A stretch of DNA of 64,000 nucleotides from JAAZHD01 sp012510895 (GTDB taxonomy: Bacteria; Bacillota; Clostridia; Caldicoprobacterales; DTU083): positions 62,001 through 126,000 of the forward strand of contig JBMNJC010000005.1 of the NCBI GenBank assembly GCA_050951465.1, in the 5' to 3' direction. A program made the position numbers and the translations under genes. The notes beneath the pieces were generated by a model. That model did no database searches and had not been told where the DNA came from. It was given only the letters and a program-made list of their open reading frames with translations. Below are positions 1 to 8,364 of the stretch, one piece after another. Every line of letters starts with the position of its first letter. The first letter of the stretch is position 1.

Positions 1-12
1 TGAGGGGAATAT

Positions 13-633
13 ATGATGGAATATCTGTCTCTATCGAAATGTGCTGAAAATGAGATAGTCATTCAGAAATCCAGGTTTATCGGCCTGGCTTATCTTATTG
101 CCAGGGAAGAAGAGATTTCCCTGTGCATAGAGGATGCAAAGGTTAGATATCCCAATGCTTCCCACTATTGCTTTGGAGCAGTCATCGGCATAGATGGACT
201 GCTTCAACGTTTTTCTGATGACGGAGAGCCCAGCGGTACCGCCGGGATGCCTATATTGCAGGTACTGCTTCAAAAAAATCTGAAAAATGTGCTGGTTGTG
301 GTAGTACGTTATTTTGGAGGCATTAAACTGGGAGCAGGAGGGCTGGTAAGGGCTTATACCAGAGCTGCAACTGAAACTGTGAATGCCGCAGGCATTGTGA
401 AAATGGTTTTGAGCAGTCAAGCAGTTGTAACTGTACCATACAGCCTGCTGGGAAGTGTGGAATACTTCCTCCGCCAGCCGGGAATCGTGATTAAAGAAAT
501 GTCTTACGGAGAAAAGGTGGATATTCACCTGCTGACCAATCATGACTGGAATGCACTTACAGGCAAGCTTACAGATATTTGCAGCGGAAATCTGGAAATA
601 AAAAGGCTGGACAGTGTATACGCCAGCTGGTGA
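13..633 (+). CDS. YigZ/IMPACT-family protein (UPF0029)
   Basis: A 206-residue protein of the YigZ/IMPACT family, a small conserved cytosolic family of uncertain function; the eukaryotic homologue IMPACT acts in translational control through GCN2. The family core is plain: the segment DDGEPSGTAGMPIL at about residues 69-82 and RYFGGIKLGAGGLVRAY at about 99-115, followed by the smaller C-terminal domain (about 135-200). Length is normal for the family. The ATG at 13 is chosen because GAGGGG lies 5-10 bases upstream; ATG at 16 is an alternative. The stop codon is 8 bases before the start of the next gene, so the two are probably cotranscribed. Family assignment is secure; the biochemical role is not known. 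Confidence 0.9.
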   Translation: MMEYLSLSKCAENEIVIQKSRFIGLAYLIAREEEISLCIEDAKVRYPNASHYCFGAVIGIDGLLQRFSDDGEPSGTAGMPILQVLLQKNLKNVLVVVVRYFGGIKLGAGGLVRAYTRAATETVNAAGIVKMVLSSQAVVTVPYSLLGSVEYFLRQPGIVIKEMSYGEKVDIHLLTNHDWNALTGKLTDICSGNLEIKRLDSVYASW

Positions 634-641
634 TATTATTT

Positions 642-1355
642 ATGTTAGAGAGGATGCTGCGTTTGGTACCTATGGATCCGGAAAGGTTAATACTGTTTAC
701 CGGTCATTTTGGAAGCGGCAAAACAGAAATTGCCATAAATTATGCTTTAAAAACTGCAGAATCAGGCAAAAAAACCATACTGGTGGATTTAGACATTGTA
801 AATCCTTTTTTCCGTTCAACGGAAGCAAAGGAAATACTGGAAGCCGGAGGAGTCAAGGTGATTTCACCCAACTTTGCTGCCACAGCCCTTGACATTCCTT
901 CCCTGCCGGCAGATATATATTCGGTTTTCACTGACCGGACTTCCAAGGTGATCTTTGATGTCGGCGGTGACGAGATTGGTGCCAGGGCACTGGGCCAATA
1001 CTTCCCATATTTCAAAAAAGAGCCTGAACCGTCATATCGCATGTATTATGTGATAAATACTAAAAGACCCTTATCCGCCTCCAAGGAGGACATTTTGTTT
1101 ATGATGCGGGAGGTACAGCACAAGTCCAGGCTGCCTGTTACTCATCTGATTAATAATACAAATCTTTCGTATGAAACGGAAATCTGTGATATAATAAAAG
1201 GACAAGCTTTAATTTCTCAGGTATCAAAATCTGTCGAAATACCCATTGCATATATAACCGGGGTTAAGGAATTGCTTTATCAGATTGCTGAGCATGAAGA
1301 AGGGCTTAAAAGTATTCTGTTTCCAATCCGCTTGTATATGAAACCGCCCTGGTAA
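642..1355 (+). CDS. P-loop ATP-binding protein of unknown role
   Basis: A cytosolic nucleotide-binding protein of about 237 residues. It has a Walker A motif GHFGSGKT at about residues 21-28, then LVDLDIVNPFF at about 47-57 (a SIMIBI/MinD-like switch region) and VIFDVGGDE at about 103-111 (Walker B region). This layout resembles CobQ/CobB/MinD/ParA-type ATPases, and similar short proteins in Clostridia are annotated only as ATP-binding proteins. It sits directly upstream of the 2-oxoacid:ferredoxin oxidoreductase genes, but an 83-base gap with its own ribosome site separates them, so a functional link is only inferred. The start is uncertain: ATG codons at 642, 654 and 672 are all possible; 642 best fits coupling to the stop of the preceding gene. 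Confidence 0.75.
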   Translation: MLERMLRLVPMDPERLILFTGHFGSGKTEIAINYALKTAESGKKTILVDLDIVNPFFRSTEAKEILEAGGVKVISPNFAATALDIPSLPADIYSVFTDRTSKVIFDVGGDEIGARALGQYFPYFKKEPEPSYRMYYVINTKRPLSASKEDILFMMREVQHKSRLPVTHLINNTNLSYETEICDIIKGQALISQVSKSVEIPIAYITGVKELLYQIAEHEEGLKSILFPIRLYMKPPW

Positions 1356-1438
1356 AATTATGCTGTCAGTTTATATACACTGCAAATATAGATATATTTG
1401 GGGTTTTTTATTTATTTGGGGGACAAGGAGGTAAGCAA

Positions 1439-1645
1439 ATGGCCAGGGTAACTTTCAATGAAGATCTCTGCAAGGGCTGCAAGTTGTGTGTGGCAGTCTG
1501 TCCTAAAAAGATAGTAAAGATTGCAGAAGATCGGATTAATAATAAAGGATATCATCCTGCAACCGTGGAGGAAATGGATAAATGCATCGGCTGTGCATTT
1601 TGTGCCATGATGTGCCCGGATGTGGTTATAGAAGTAGAAAAGTAA
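1439..1645 (+). CDS. 2-oxoacid:ferredoxin oxidoreductase, ferredoxin-like delta subunit
   Basis: A 68-residue protein with two [4Fe-4S] motifs: Cys 11, 14, 17, 21 and Cys 49, 52, 55, 59, each as CxxCxxCxxxCP. It is the electron-transfer subunit of the four-subunit oxidoreductase encoded by the next three genes, passing electrons from the thiamine-pyrophosphate centre to ferredoxin. The ATG follows CAAGGAGGT with good spacing. It starts the operon and is 32 bases from the alpha-subunit gene. The order delta-alpha-beta-gamma is the common clostridial arrangement. The substrate (2-oxoisovalerate or 2-oxoglutarate) cannot be decided from this subunit. Confidence 0.93.
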   Translation: MARVTFNEDLCKGCKLCVAVCPKKIVKIAEDRINNKGYHPATVEEMDKCIGCAFCAMMCPDVVIEVEK

Positions 1646-1677
1646 GGGGAACAGTAAGGGGAGTGTGAACAAGTAAT

Positions 1678-2748
1678 ATGGCCAAGGTATTGATGAAGGG
1701 TAATGAAGCTATTGCAGAAGCTGCCATCCAGGCAGGCTGCCGCTATTTTTTCGGATATCCTATAACACCGCAGAATGAGATACCTGCCTATATGGCAAAA
1801 AGGCTGCCTCAGGTAGGCGGCACCTTTATACAGGCAGAAAGTGAAATATCAGCCATTAATATGGTTTATGGTGCAGCAGGCGCCGGGGCAAGGGTAATGA
1901 CATCGTCTTCCAGCCCGGGGATCAGCCTGAAGCAGGAAGGCATTTCCTATATAGCAGGGGCAGAATTGCCCTGTCTTATTGTTAACATTGTCCGAGGAGG
2001 CCCGGGTCTGGGCGGCATACAGCCGGCTCAGTCAGATTATTTTCAAGCCGTCAAGGGCGGCGGTCACGGAGATTACCGCCTGGTAGTTCTGGCGCCTTCC
2101 ACAATTCAGGAAGTTGTGGATCTGGTTCAGGAGGGGTTTGATATCGCCGATAGGTACCGAAACCCTGTAATGATTCTGGGAGACGGTATGCTGGGTCAGA
2201 TGATGGAGCCTGTGGAGTTTGGCAAACGCAAGCCTGCAGAGCTTCCTCCGAAAGAATGGGCTACTGCCGGCTGGAAGGGAGACAGGCCCCGCGCAGTAAT
2301 CAACTCATTATTTATCGATCCTCAGGCTTTGGAGGATCATGTGAAAAAAATCTATAAGAAATATAAAGCCATCAGGATCAATGAGACAAGGGCAGAATGC
2401 TTCAATTGCGAGGACGCGGAAATAATTGTTGCCGCATACGGCACAACTGCCCGCATCGTCAGAAGCGTTATTGAAATTGCTTCAAAGGAAGGAATAAAGG
2501 TAGGGCTGATTCGTCCCATTACCCTGTGGCCATTCCCCGCTGAGACTATCCGCAGCTGGGCAGAAAAGGATCATGTTAAAGCCGTTCTTACCGTAGAGAT
2601 GAGCATGGGTCAGATGGCAGAAGATGTTACCCTGGCAGTCGGCGGCAGGAAGCCGTCCCTTTTCTATGGAAGAACAGGCGGCATGGTGCCGGCTCCATTG
2701 GAAATTCTGGCTGAGATCAAAAAAATCAGAGAGGGGGCATTAAAATGA
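1678..2748 (+). CDS. vorB: 2-oxoacid:ferredoxin oxidoreductase, alpha subunit (VorB/KorA-like)
   Basis: A 356-residue alpha subunit of an oxygen-sensitive enzyme that decarboxylates a 2-oxoacid to its acyl-CoA while reducing ferredoxin. Typical landmarks are GYPITPQNEI at residues 26-35, QAESEISAI at 52-60 and TSSSSPGISL at 75-84, which belong to the pyrimidine-binding domain; a transketolase-C-like domain follows from about 240. Close clostridial relatives are annotated VorB (branched-chain 2-oxoacids) or KorA (2-oxoglutarate). The two cannot be told apart by eye, so the symbol is provisional. The gene overlaps the beta gene by 4 bases (ATGA), indicating translational coupling. The three M42 peptidases about 12 kb away could supply branched-chain amino acids, which is weak support for the Vor reading. 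Confidence 0.88.
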   Translation: MAKVLMKGNEAIAEAAIQAGCRYFFGYPITPQNEIPAYMAKRLPQVGGTFIQAESEISAINMVYGAAGAGARVMTSSSSPGISLKQEGISYIAGAELPCLIVNIVRGGPGLGGIQPAQSDYFQAVKGGGHGDYRLVVLAPSTIQEVVDLVQEGFDIADRYRNPVMILGDGMLGQMMEPVEFGKRKPAELPPKEWATAGWKGDRPRAVINSLFIDPQALEDHVKKIYKKYKAIRINETRAECFNCEDAEIIVAAYGTTARIVRSVIEIASKEGIKVGLIRPITLWPFPAETIRSWAEKDHVKAVLTVEMSMGQMAEDVTLAVGGRKPSLFYGRTGGMVPAPLEILAEIKKIREGALK

Positions 2749-3482
2749 AAAAGGTATTTAAGAGACCGGAATCCTTAACGGACAAACCAATGCATTACTG
2801 CCCCGGCTGTACTCACGGAATTGTCCATCGTCTTGTTGCTGAAGCTTTGGATGAACTAAATATCCGCCAGGATACAATAGGAGTTGCACCGGTAGGCTGT
2901 GCAGTCTTTGCCTATGATTATTTCAACTGTGACATGCAGGAGGCGGCTCACGGCAGAGCGCCGGCAGTTGCAACAGGAATAAAGAGAGTACACCCTGACA
3001 AGGTGGTATTTACCTATCAGGGGGACGGCGATTTGGCCTCAATAGGCGCAGCTGAGATTGTCCATGCCGCCAACAGGGGGGAGAAAATTACTGCTATATT
3101 TATAAACAATGCCATCTATGGCATGACGGGCGGACAGATGGCTCCCACCACACTTTTGGATCAGGTGACCGCTACTTCTCCCTACGGCAGGAAAGCGGAA
3201 ACAGAAGGGTATCCCATACGCATAAGCGAAATGCTTTCCACCCTGGAAGGGGCAGCCTATATTGAAAGGGTTTCGGTTCATGACATAAAGCATATAAACC
3301 ATGCCAAAAAGGCCATCAGGAAGGCTTTTGAATATCAGCTGCAGGGCAGAGGCTTTACCATGGTTGAAGTGTTGTCCACCTGTCCCACCAACTGGGGGCT
3401 TACTCCCCTGGAAAGCCTGAAGTGGCTTAAGGATAATATGATACCCTATTATCCTCTCGGCGTGAAAAGGGAGGTCGAATAG
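2745..3482 (+). CDS. 2-oxoacid:ferredoxin oxidoreductase, beta subunit (TPP-binding)
   Basis: A 245-residue thiamine-pyrophosphate-binding subunit. CPGCTHG at residues 19-25 is the conserved beta-subunit motif. The cofactor motif starts at GDGD (93-96) and ends at NN (121-122) followed by IYGMTGGQ. It forms the active site with the alpha subunit. The start codon overlaps the alpha-gene stop by 4 bases and the stop is one base from the gamma gene, so the three are a translationally coupled unit. Length and motifs are complete, with no sign of degradation. In annotated Clostridia the protein is usually called a thiamine-pyrophosphate-dependent enzyme of the Kor/Vor type. Confidence 0.92.
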   Translation: MKKVFKRPESLTDKPMHYCPGCTHGIVHRLVAEALDELNIRQDTIGVAPVGCAVFAYDYFNCDMQEAAHGRAPAVATGIKRVHPDKVVFTYQGDGDLASIGAAEIVHAANRGEKITAIFINNAIYGMTGGQMAPTTLLDQVTATSPYGRKAETEGYPIRISEMLSTLEGAAYIERVSVHDIKHINHAKKAIRKAFEYQLQGRGFTMVEVLSTCPTNWGLTPLESLKWLKDNMIPYYPLGVKREVE

Positions 3483-3483
3483 C

Positions 3484-4047
3484 ATGACGGAACAGGTTAT
3501 AATAGCAGGATTTGGCGGACAGGGTGTTATGTCCATGGGACAGCTTCTGGCTTATGCAGGCATGCTGGAAGGCAGAAACGTTTCCTGGCTGCCGTCTTAC
3601 GGACCGGAGATGAGAGGGGGCACGGCAAATTGCAATGTCATCCTTTCCGATGATGCAGTTGCATCTCCCATCGTTACTCAGGCCACCGCAGTTATAGCAC
3701 TTAATAAACCTTCTTTGGATAAGTTTGAAAACAGCGTTATGCCCGGGGGGCTTCTGTTTATAAACAGCTCACTGATAGACCGGAAAGCAAGACGTGATGA
3801 CATAGAGGTTTGCTATATACCTGCCAATAAAATCGCTGACGAACTGGGGAATGCCAAAGTGGCCAACTCAGTGATGTTGGGCGCATACCTGGCAAAAGCT
3901 GAGGGCAGTGTATCGCCTGAATCGATTATTAAAGCACTGAAAGAGGTGCTGGGGCCTTCCAAGGCAAATCTGATTCCCATAAATGAAGAAGCCCTGAAAC
4001 GCGGAGCAGAGGCAGTCAGAGCCGGAAAGCAAATATTACAAAACTAA
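3484..4047 (+). CDS. 2-oxoacid:ferredoxin oxidoreductase, gamma subunit
   Basis: A 187-residue gamma subunit of the pyruvate/ketoisovalerate oxidoreductase family. The N-terminal GFGGQGVMSMGQ at residues 9-20 and the SYGPEMRGGTANC segment at about 39-51 are signature sequences of the subunit, which helps bind coenzyme A at the interface with the other subunits. It begins one base after the beta-gene stop, and the operon closes with a clear hairpin terminator at 4056-4096. All four subunits are present and intact, so a functional enzyme is expected. Confidence 0.92.
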   Translation: MTEQVIIAGFGGQGVMSMGQLLAYAGMLEGRNVSWLPSYGPEMRGGTANCNVILSDDAVASPIVTQATAVIALNKPSLDKFENSVMPGGLLFINSSLIDRKARRDDIEVCYIPANKIADELGNAKVANSVMLGAYLAKAEGSVSPESIIKALKEVLGPSKANLIPINEEALKRGAEAVRAGKQILQN

Positions 4048-4055
4048 GACAGAAA

Positions 4056-4096
4056 AAGCAGATAGCATTAAGTTTCATATACTATCTGCTTTCTTT
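4056..4096 (+). terminator. Intrinsic terminator of the oxidoreductase operon
   Basis: A 10-base perfect stem (AAGCAGATAG at 4056-4065 paired with CTATCTGCTT at 4082-4091) with a 16-base loop and a T-rich tail (CTTTCTTTATTT). It starts 8 bases after the gamma-subunit stop and precedes a convergent gene, so it ends the operon cleanly. Confidence 0.85.
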
Positions 4097-4122
4097 ATTT
4101 ACTGATGCATTGGAAGATGTAT

Positions 4123-4974
4123 TTAAGTTAAAAGGGAATATGCCCTTCCAATTCGGGGCACAAGGATATCAAGAGCAGGATTGCGCGCCAGCAGGCCGTC
4201 AGCCACAAGGCCTGCATGGGTGTATGTCCACATATCAGTAATGGGGCGGCCGATTTCATAAAGATGTGTCAGATATATACGCTTCGGGTTTAGCGCTATG
4301 CTGAAATCACAGATTCGGGTAAGAAAAGGTTCGCAGGGCAGATTGAGAGCATTGGCATCTCCAAGCCAGACATGGGTAAACAGACAGTCTATCTGTTCAA
4401 ATTCCGGCATTTTCGAGGCATCATAGTCTCTTACATCAACAGGAAACAAGGCATTTATGCGTCCTGTGTCTATCATGTAACCCATTTCCGGAACGCCTGA
4501 ACCGTTGTTAGGCCGGAAATGCAGACTGTTAAATGCTTTGACAGACAGACCTTCAAACTCGTATATGCGGCCAGGCTCAACCCAAGTGATCCGATGAGAC
4601 GGCAGACCTGTTTCCAGCAGTTTTTCCCGGTTGAAGAAAGCCGGAATCAGCCACTTAACAGGTGCATCCCGCAGCAAGGATAAAAGCGAATAATCCAAAT
4701 GATCACTGTGTTCATGAGTAAGCATTATTACATCAAGCTTTGATAAATCTTCTGCCAGCAGATCGCCAAGGGAGTCTGCAATCCATGGAAAGCGAAACTG
4801 GATGTCTATGCCCCAGCGGAGCCCGTTTGTTGAAAATACATAGCTGGAAGGTCCAAGCAGCCACATATGGTGATCGTAATCCTTGGAATGAATCTGTTGA
4901 AACATGTTTTGCCAAAGGCCTTTATATGATATTCGATAGTTTTCAATAGCAGCTGATTTCCATTCATCGCGCAT
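4123..4974 (-). CDS. MBL-fold metallo-hydrolase (UlaG-like)
   Basis: A cytosolic metallo-beta-lactamase-fold hydrolase of about 283 residues. The metal-binding motif THEHSDHL is at about residues 86-93, preceded by a WGID strand, and TYTHAGLVADG near the C-terminus provides further possible ligands. Overall it resembles UlaG/L-ascorbate-6-phosphate-lactonase-like or phosphodiesterase-like members, but the substrate cannot be read from sequence. The start at 4974 is preferred over the upstream in-frame ATG at 5085 because GGAGG sits 9 bases before it and the extra N-terminus has no family character. It is convergent with the oxidoreductase operon and divergent from the polysaccharide deacetylase. 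Confidence 0.85.
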   Translation of the reverse strand: MRDEWKSAAIENYRISYKGLWQNMFQQIHSKDYDHHMWLLGPSSYVFSTNGLRWGIDIQFRFPWIADSLGDLLAEDLSKLDVIMLTHEHSDHLDYSLLSLLRDAPVKWLIPAFFNREKLLETGLPSHRITWVEPGRIYEFEGLSVKAFNSLHFRPNNGSGVPEMGYMIDTGRINALFPVDVRDYDASKMPEFEQIDCLFTHVWLGDANALNLPCEPFLTRICDFSIALNPKRIYLTHLYEIGRPITDMWTYTHAGLVADGLLARNPALDILVPRIGRAYSLLT

Positions 4975-5103
4975 GACAGCAGTCCTCCATCCTGAATAAA
5001 TGCATAATGTTATTATAACATATGAACCAATTTGACAAGTATCTGCCTGCCTGCTACACTGAAAAAAAGATGAAATTTTTGGCAAAAGATGTGCAGGTGT
5101 AAA

Positions 5104-6069
5104 ATGAAAACTGTTTCTGGTTTGAATAACAAAATATTGTATATAACAGTAATTTTGGCAGGACTTTTCCTTTTGGTGTCATGCTCCCCGCATTCTGCAG
5201 ACATTAAGCAGGATTTTTCAAATACTGAAGCTGAAACGACGGAACCCCGGGCCTCAGATGAAGCTGAAGTTCCTGAGGATCTGCCTGACCTTTCACAGGA
5301 AGAGAAGGATATGACCGGGAAGCCCGCGGAAGAATCAGGGGAGGAAGAAGAAAGCGAAAAACTTGTAAAATATTTTGAAGACAAGTATGGTGATTCAGTT
5401 CCTGCCTCCTGGGGAGAAAAGGTTGACGGGGTAATAACAAGGATAGAAACGGAAGATAAGGTTATAGCCCTTACCTTTGACGCATGCGGGGGCAAAAGTG
5501 ACGGTTATGATGAGAGGATAATTAATTTTTTAATACAGGAGGAAATACCTGCCACGCTGTTTATAAACAGCAGGTGGATTGAAAAATACCCGGATGAATT
5601 TGCAGGCCTGGCTGCCAATGATCTTTTCGAAATTGCGAATCATGGTCATAAACATAAACCCCTGTCTGTATCCGGCAAGTCTGCCTATGGCATTAAAGGA
5701 ACGGAGAATGTCAGGGAAGTGGTTGAAGAAATTTTATTAAATGAAGAAAAGATAATTGAAATAACAGGGCAAAAACCTTTATATTTCCGTTCAGGCACCG
5801 CTTATTACGATGAGACAGCTGTAAAAATTGCCAATAAACTGGGGTATAAAGTAGTGAATTATAATGTTTTGGGTGATGCCGGAGCTACATTTAATAAGAG
5901 ACAGATTGTCAAAGCCTGTAAAAGCGCCTCTCCCGGGTCCATCATTCTTTTTCATATGAACCGTCCGGAAACCAATATAGCGGAAGGTATTATAGAAGGC
6001 ATCACTGAGCTGCGAAACTCAGGATACAGATTTGTGAAACTGTCGGATTATCATGATCATTTAAAATAA
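5104..6069 (+). CDS. Polysaccharide deacetylase family lipoprotein
   Basis: A 321-residue secreted lipoprotein. The N-terminus has a positively charged start, a hydrophobic stretch and a lipobox LLVSC with the acylated Cys at about residue 27, followed by a Glu/Asp-rich spacer to about residue 90. The catalytic domain carries TFDACGG (124-130) in place of the usual TFDDGP, HGHKHKP (180-186) as the metal-binding His motif, FRSGTAYYDE for the third motif and ILFHMN for the last. Members of this TFDACGG subgroup are common in Clostridia; deacetylation of peptidoglycan or another surface glycan is inferred from the family. The loss of the second Asp of motif 1 could alter metal use. The start at 5104 follows AGGTG; the ATG at 5089 has no ribosome site. 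Confidence 0.88.
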   Translation: MKTVSGLNNKILYITVILAGLFLLVSCSPHSADIKQDFSNTEAETTEPRASDEAEVPEDLPDLSQEEKDMTGKPAEESGEEEESEKLVKYFEDKYGDSVPASWGEKVDGVITRIETEDKVIALTFDACGGKSDGYDERIINFLIQEEIPATLFINSRWIEKYPDEFAGLAANDLFEIANHGHKHKPLSVSGKSAYGIKGTENVREVVEEILLNEEKIIEITGQKPLYFRSGTAYYDETAVKIANKLGYKVVNYNVLGDAGATFNKRQIVKACKSASPGSIILFHMNRPETNIAEGIIEGITELRNSGYRFVKLSDYHDHLK

Positions 6070-6070
6070 T

Positions 6071-6100
6071 GGAAAACGGCATGCAGCTTCTGCAATGCCG
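6071..6100 (-). terminator. Terminator of the 6130-6897 gene
   Basis: Hairpin CGGCATGCAG (6077-6086) with CTGCAATGCCG (6090-6100), one A bulged, 3-base loop. Read on the minus strand it is followed by TTTTCC, a weak U-run, so it mainly serves the metallo-hydrolase gene. It may also slow transcripts coming from the deacetylase. Confidence 0.6.
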
Positions 6101-6129
6101 GTATGTTGAGTTTAATCTTTATACGCTGA

Positions 6130-6897
6130 TCAGATCTCTATTGTCATAGCGTCTTCAGCTATAAATACCCTGTCACCCAGGATACTTTTGGCTTTTGCAA
6201 GCTCATTATCCGCATCCCTCAGAATATGCCTGCCGCTGTGAATGAATCCAAGAGTTCCGACATTTTTATCCCTGATATGGCTGCATACATCCTCCGGTGA
6301 AAAATGTCCTGTTTCCATCAGCAGGAGATCGCAATTATCAATAAGGGGGTCAATATCACTTAAAGCTCCCAGATCGCCGGAAAAAACAATTCTTTTACCC
6401 TCAGCTTCCATCAGAAATGAATAGGACATCCATTTTCCGTCTTCAGGTGTGCCCAGATGGGTATTGTGGAAAGCGGATACCCTTATGCCGTCTTCATTAT
6501 AGATTTCCCCGTCGGATATGCCCTGTCTGTTGATAGTGAAGCTGGTTTTAAAGCTTCCTTCTGTCTGACTGAGAAGCTGCATGACTCCATTCCATGTCCT
6601 GTCATTGGCAATAAACACATCAATCTTTTTGCCGGCCATTCTGCTGTTTAAGCTATCGAGCTTACGTATGTTCCAAAGCAGATTTCCCAATCCTCCTACA
6701 TGGTCCATATGGGAATGGCTGATGAAAATGCTCTTGACAGACTGGAGATCCACCCCCATAAGATGTGCAGTGTATGAGCAGCCTTCACCAGCATCAAACC
6801 AGTATAGCTTATTATCCTTTTCCACAGCGAAGGACACATGCTTTCTGCCGGGCATTGGCTCTGTGCCTGCACAGGTACCGAAGAAATGAATTTTCAA
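6130..6897 (-). CDS. MBL-fold hydrolase, ribonuclease Z-like
   Basis: A 255-residue metallo-beta-lactamase-fold protein of the ribonuclease Z/AtsA-like group. It starts with the typical FFGTCAGTEP strand-turn and carries the ligand motif HSHMDHVGGL at residues 61-70, a second His region around HNTHLG (about 145-150) and FSGDLGALSD (about 172-181) with the bridging Asp. The length is shorter than classical RNase Z (about 310), and the exosite arm is not evident, so tRNA 3' processing should not be assumed. Probably cytosolic: no signal peptide. It converges with the deacetylase gene and ends at a hairpin. Confidence 0.85.
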   Translation of the reverse strand: MKIHFFGTCAGTEPMPGRKHVSFAVEKDNKLYWFDAGEGCSYTAHLMGVDLQSVKSIFISHSHMDHVGGLGNLLWNIRKLDSLNSRMAGKKIDVFIANDRTWNGVMQLLSQTEGSFKTSFTINRQGISDGEIYNEDGIRVSAFHNTHLGTPEDGKWMSYSFLMEAEGKRIVFSGDLGALSDIDPLIDNCDLLLMETGHFSPEDVCSHIRDKNVGTLGFIHSGRHILRDADNELAKAKSILGDRVFIAEDAMTIEI

Positions 6898-7161
6898 TGG
6901 AAAAACCTTCTTTCTTTTGATTTTTATTAAAAACTCTAAATCAGCTGTCTGCTTAGAATTATAAATGCCTGCCCTTGATATTTCAATACCGGCTGCGAAT
7001 CATCCAGCATAAATGGGTATATCTTTTAGTCAAAATACATTTACAAGGTGTTTTGCATTTGGTATACAAAGGTTGGAGAAGCCTGTATAATGTAAAAAGA
7101 ACGCAGTTCTGTTTTCATATATATACGCTGGTATAAAAATTTCTATTGGAGGAAAAAAGGA

Positions 7162-8025
7162 ATGATAGGTGTATCACTTCCGCTTGGGATATTAAAGGAC
7201 AAGCCTGCTACAGAAGCCCAGACCTTATTGCTGTCCCAGTACGGCGGCAGAGACAAGCTTCTTGAGGACCTGAAAAAACAAGGCATAGCTTCTGTGGAAT
7301 TGCGGTCAATCGGCCCGAAAACTTTAGTCCGGGATGTGAATGAATGTGTACAGGCTGTTTTTGATGCCGGACTTACATGCACTATACACGGGAAACTGGC
7401 AAACATAGGAAGTGAAGAGTTTTTCAGTAATCTGAATACGGTTGTCAGCAGATTCCCTCACGTACTTGAGCACTTAATGCTTACGGTTCATTCTCCAAAG
7501 GACTCAGAGGATAATGAGACAAATCGGAGCAGCAGCGTGAAGCTGCTTAGCCGGTTCGGGGCTTTTGCCCTGGAAAAGCAAATGCCTGTATGTTTTGCCC
7601 TGGAAAACAATCGCATACATTCAAATATTCCGACAATTTCTACCTGTGATGGAGTACTCTCCATAGTTGAAGAGGTCGGTCTTCCCAATGTTGGTATATG
7701 CTGGGACTTCGGGCATGTTTATTCAAATATACTGAATTTTCCCGATGCCGGACCTGAACCGGCCTTGCCGGATCCTTTTTTAAGCAGGGTTGTTCATACT
7801 CATATCCATGCATATCAGGGACGGACCCATTTTCCCTTTATGGGTGAGGCTGAGCTGCCCCTGTTTGATTATTGCTGGATGCTGGTACAGGCCGGTTATG
7901 CAGGCATATTCAATCTGGAATTGGACATCGAGCGCTTTTACAGGCTTTACAGCCCGCGGGAAGCTTTCGAGACATCCATATCAGTGCTTAAGGAATGTCT
8001 TCTTGCATTAAATCAAATTGAATAA
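7162..8025 (+). CDS. Sugar phosphate isomerase/epimerase-like TIM barrel protein
   Basis: A 287-residue protein with the features of xylose-isomerase-like TIM barrels (AP endonuclease 2/IolE-type fold). A Glu-ending strand near VCFALENN (about 147-154), GICWDFGHVY (about 178-187) with conserved Asp/His metal-ligand candidates, HTHIHAYQGRTHFP (about 212-225) and a final NLELDIE strand (about 251-257) are the expected metal-binding positions. It probably acts on a sugar or hydroxyacid in the cytosol, but the substrate is unknown. The gene appears to be transcribed alone, from a TATAAT box near 7086-7091. The ribosome site TTGGAGGA precedes the ATG. No terminator could be seen downstream. Confidence 0.8.
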   Translation: MIGVSLPLGILKDKPATEAQTLLLSQYGGRDKLLEDLKKQGIASVELRSIGPKTLVRDVNECVQAVFDAGLTCTIHGKLANIGSEEFFSNLNTVVSRFPHVLEHLMLTVHSPKDSEDNETNRSSSVKLLSRFGAFALEKQMPVCFALENNRIHSNIPTISTCDGVLSIVEEVGLPNVGICWDFGHVYSNILNFPDAGPEPALPDPFLSRVVHTHIHAYQGRTHFPFMGEAELPLFDYCWMLVQAGYAGIFNLELDIERFYRLYSPREAFETSISVLKECLLALNQIE

Positions 8026-8095
8026 ATTTATATTTAAATGATTGTATTTCTGTAAACAATTTATATATTTATTTGTCTGTTTATGTCGTATTGTG

Positions 8096-8124
8096 TTGAC
8101 TATAAACAAAATTCAAACTATTAT
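8096..8124 (+). promoter_or_regulatory. SigmaA-type promoter upstream of the diguanylate cyclase
   Basis: TTGACT at 8096-8101 and TATTAT at 8119-8124 separated by exactly 17 bases, a near-consensus vegetative promoter. It points at the diguanylate cyclase gene, with a predicted transcript start near 8131. It is the only strong signal in the 339-base gap between the two coding regions. Confidence 0.65.
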
Positions 8125-8178
8125 AGTAATATATGGATACGGTCTATTCCGGATTGGTGTGTGTTGAACTTGGCTAAA

Positions 8179-8364
8179 ATGAATATGTTTTAAAAAAACA
8201 AGTTTCTTACTGCCTTCATACTGTTTATTATTTTAAGCCTGTTATATCTGTTTCTCTCATTTCTCTTTTCTAAAGATATAAGTGATTATGCAGGCACTAT
8301 TTATTTCTTAGGAAATGAAAAACTTGCACCAATTGTTTATAAGGAAAAAGACACAGTCAAGGGC
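8179..8364 (+). other. Severed 5' coding of the diguanylate cyclase (in-frame TAA)
   Basis: The reading frame of the downstream cyclase continues upstream of its first ATG to 8194 without a stop. It encodes KNKFLTAFIL, a hydrophobic anchor and the first strand of the solute-binding domain. Just before it, the frame reads ATG-AAT-ATG-TTT-TAA (8179-8193). A single change of TAA to AAA would give a normal Met-Asn-Met-Phe-Lys-Lys-Asn-Lys start to a signal anchor. No ATG, GTG or TTG lies between the stop and 8365; only CTG codons occur, without a ribosome site. This is therefore either a real nonsense mutation or a base-call error. No strong ribosome site is seen before 8179 either. Confidence 0.6.

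Noticed and set aside
8185..8205. Slippery sequence A AAA AAC just after the TAA, suggesting programmed -1 frameshifting in the cyclase
   Set aside because: The heptamer is in the same frame as the downstream coding, so a -1 slip would leave that frame. Neither other frame has a start codon feeding into it.
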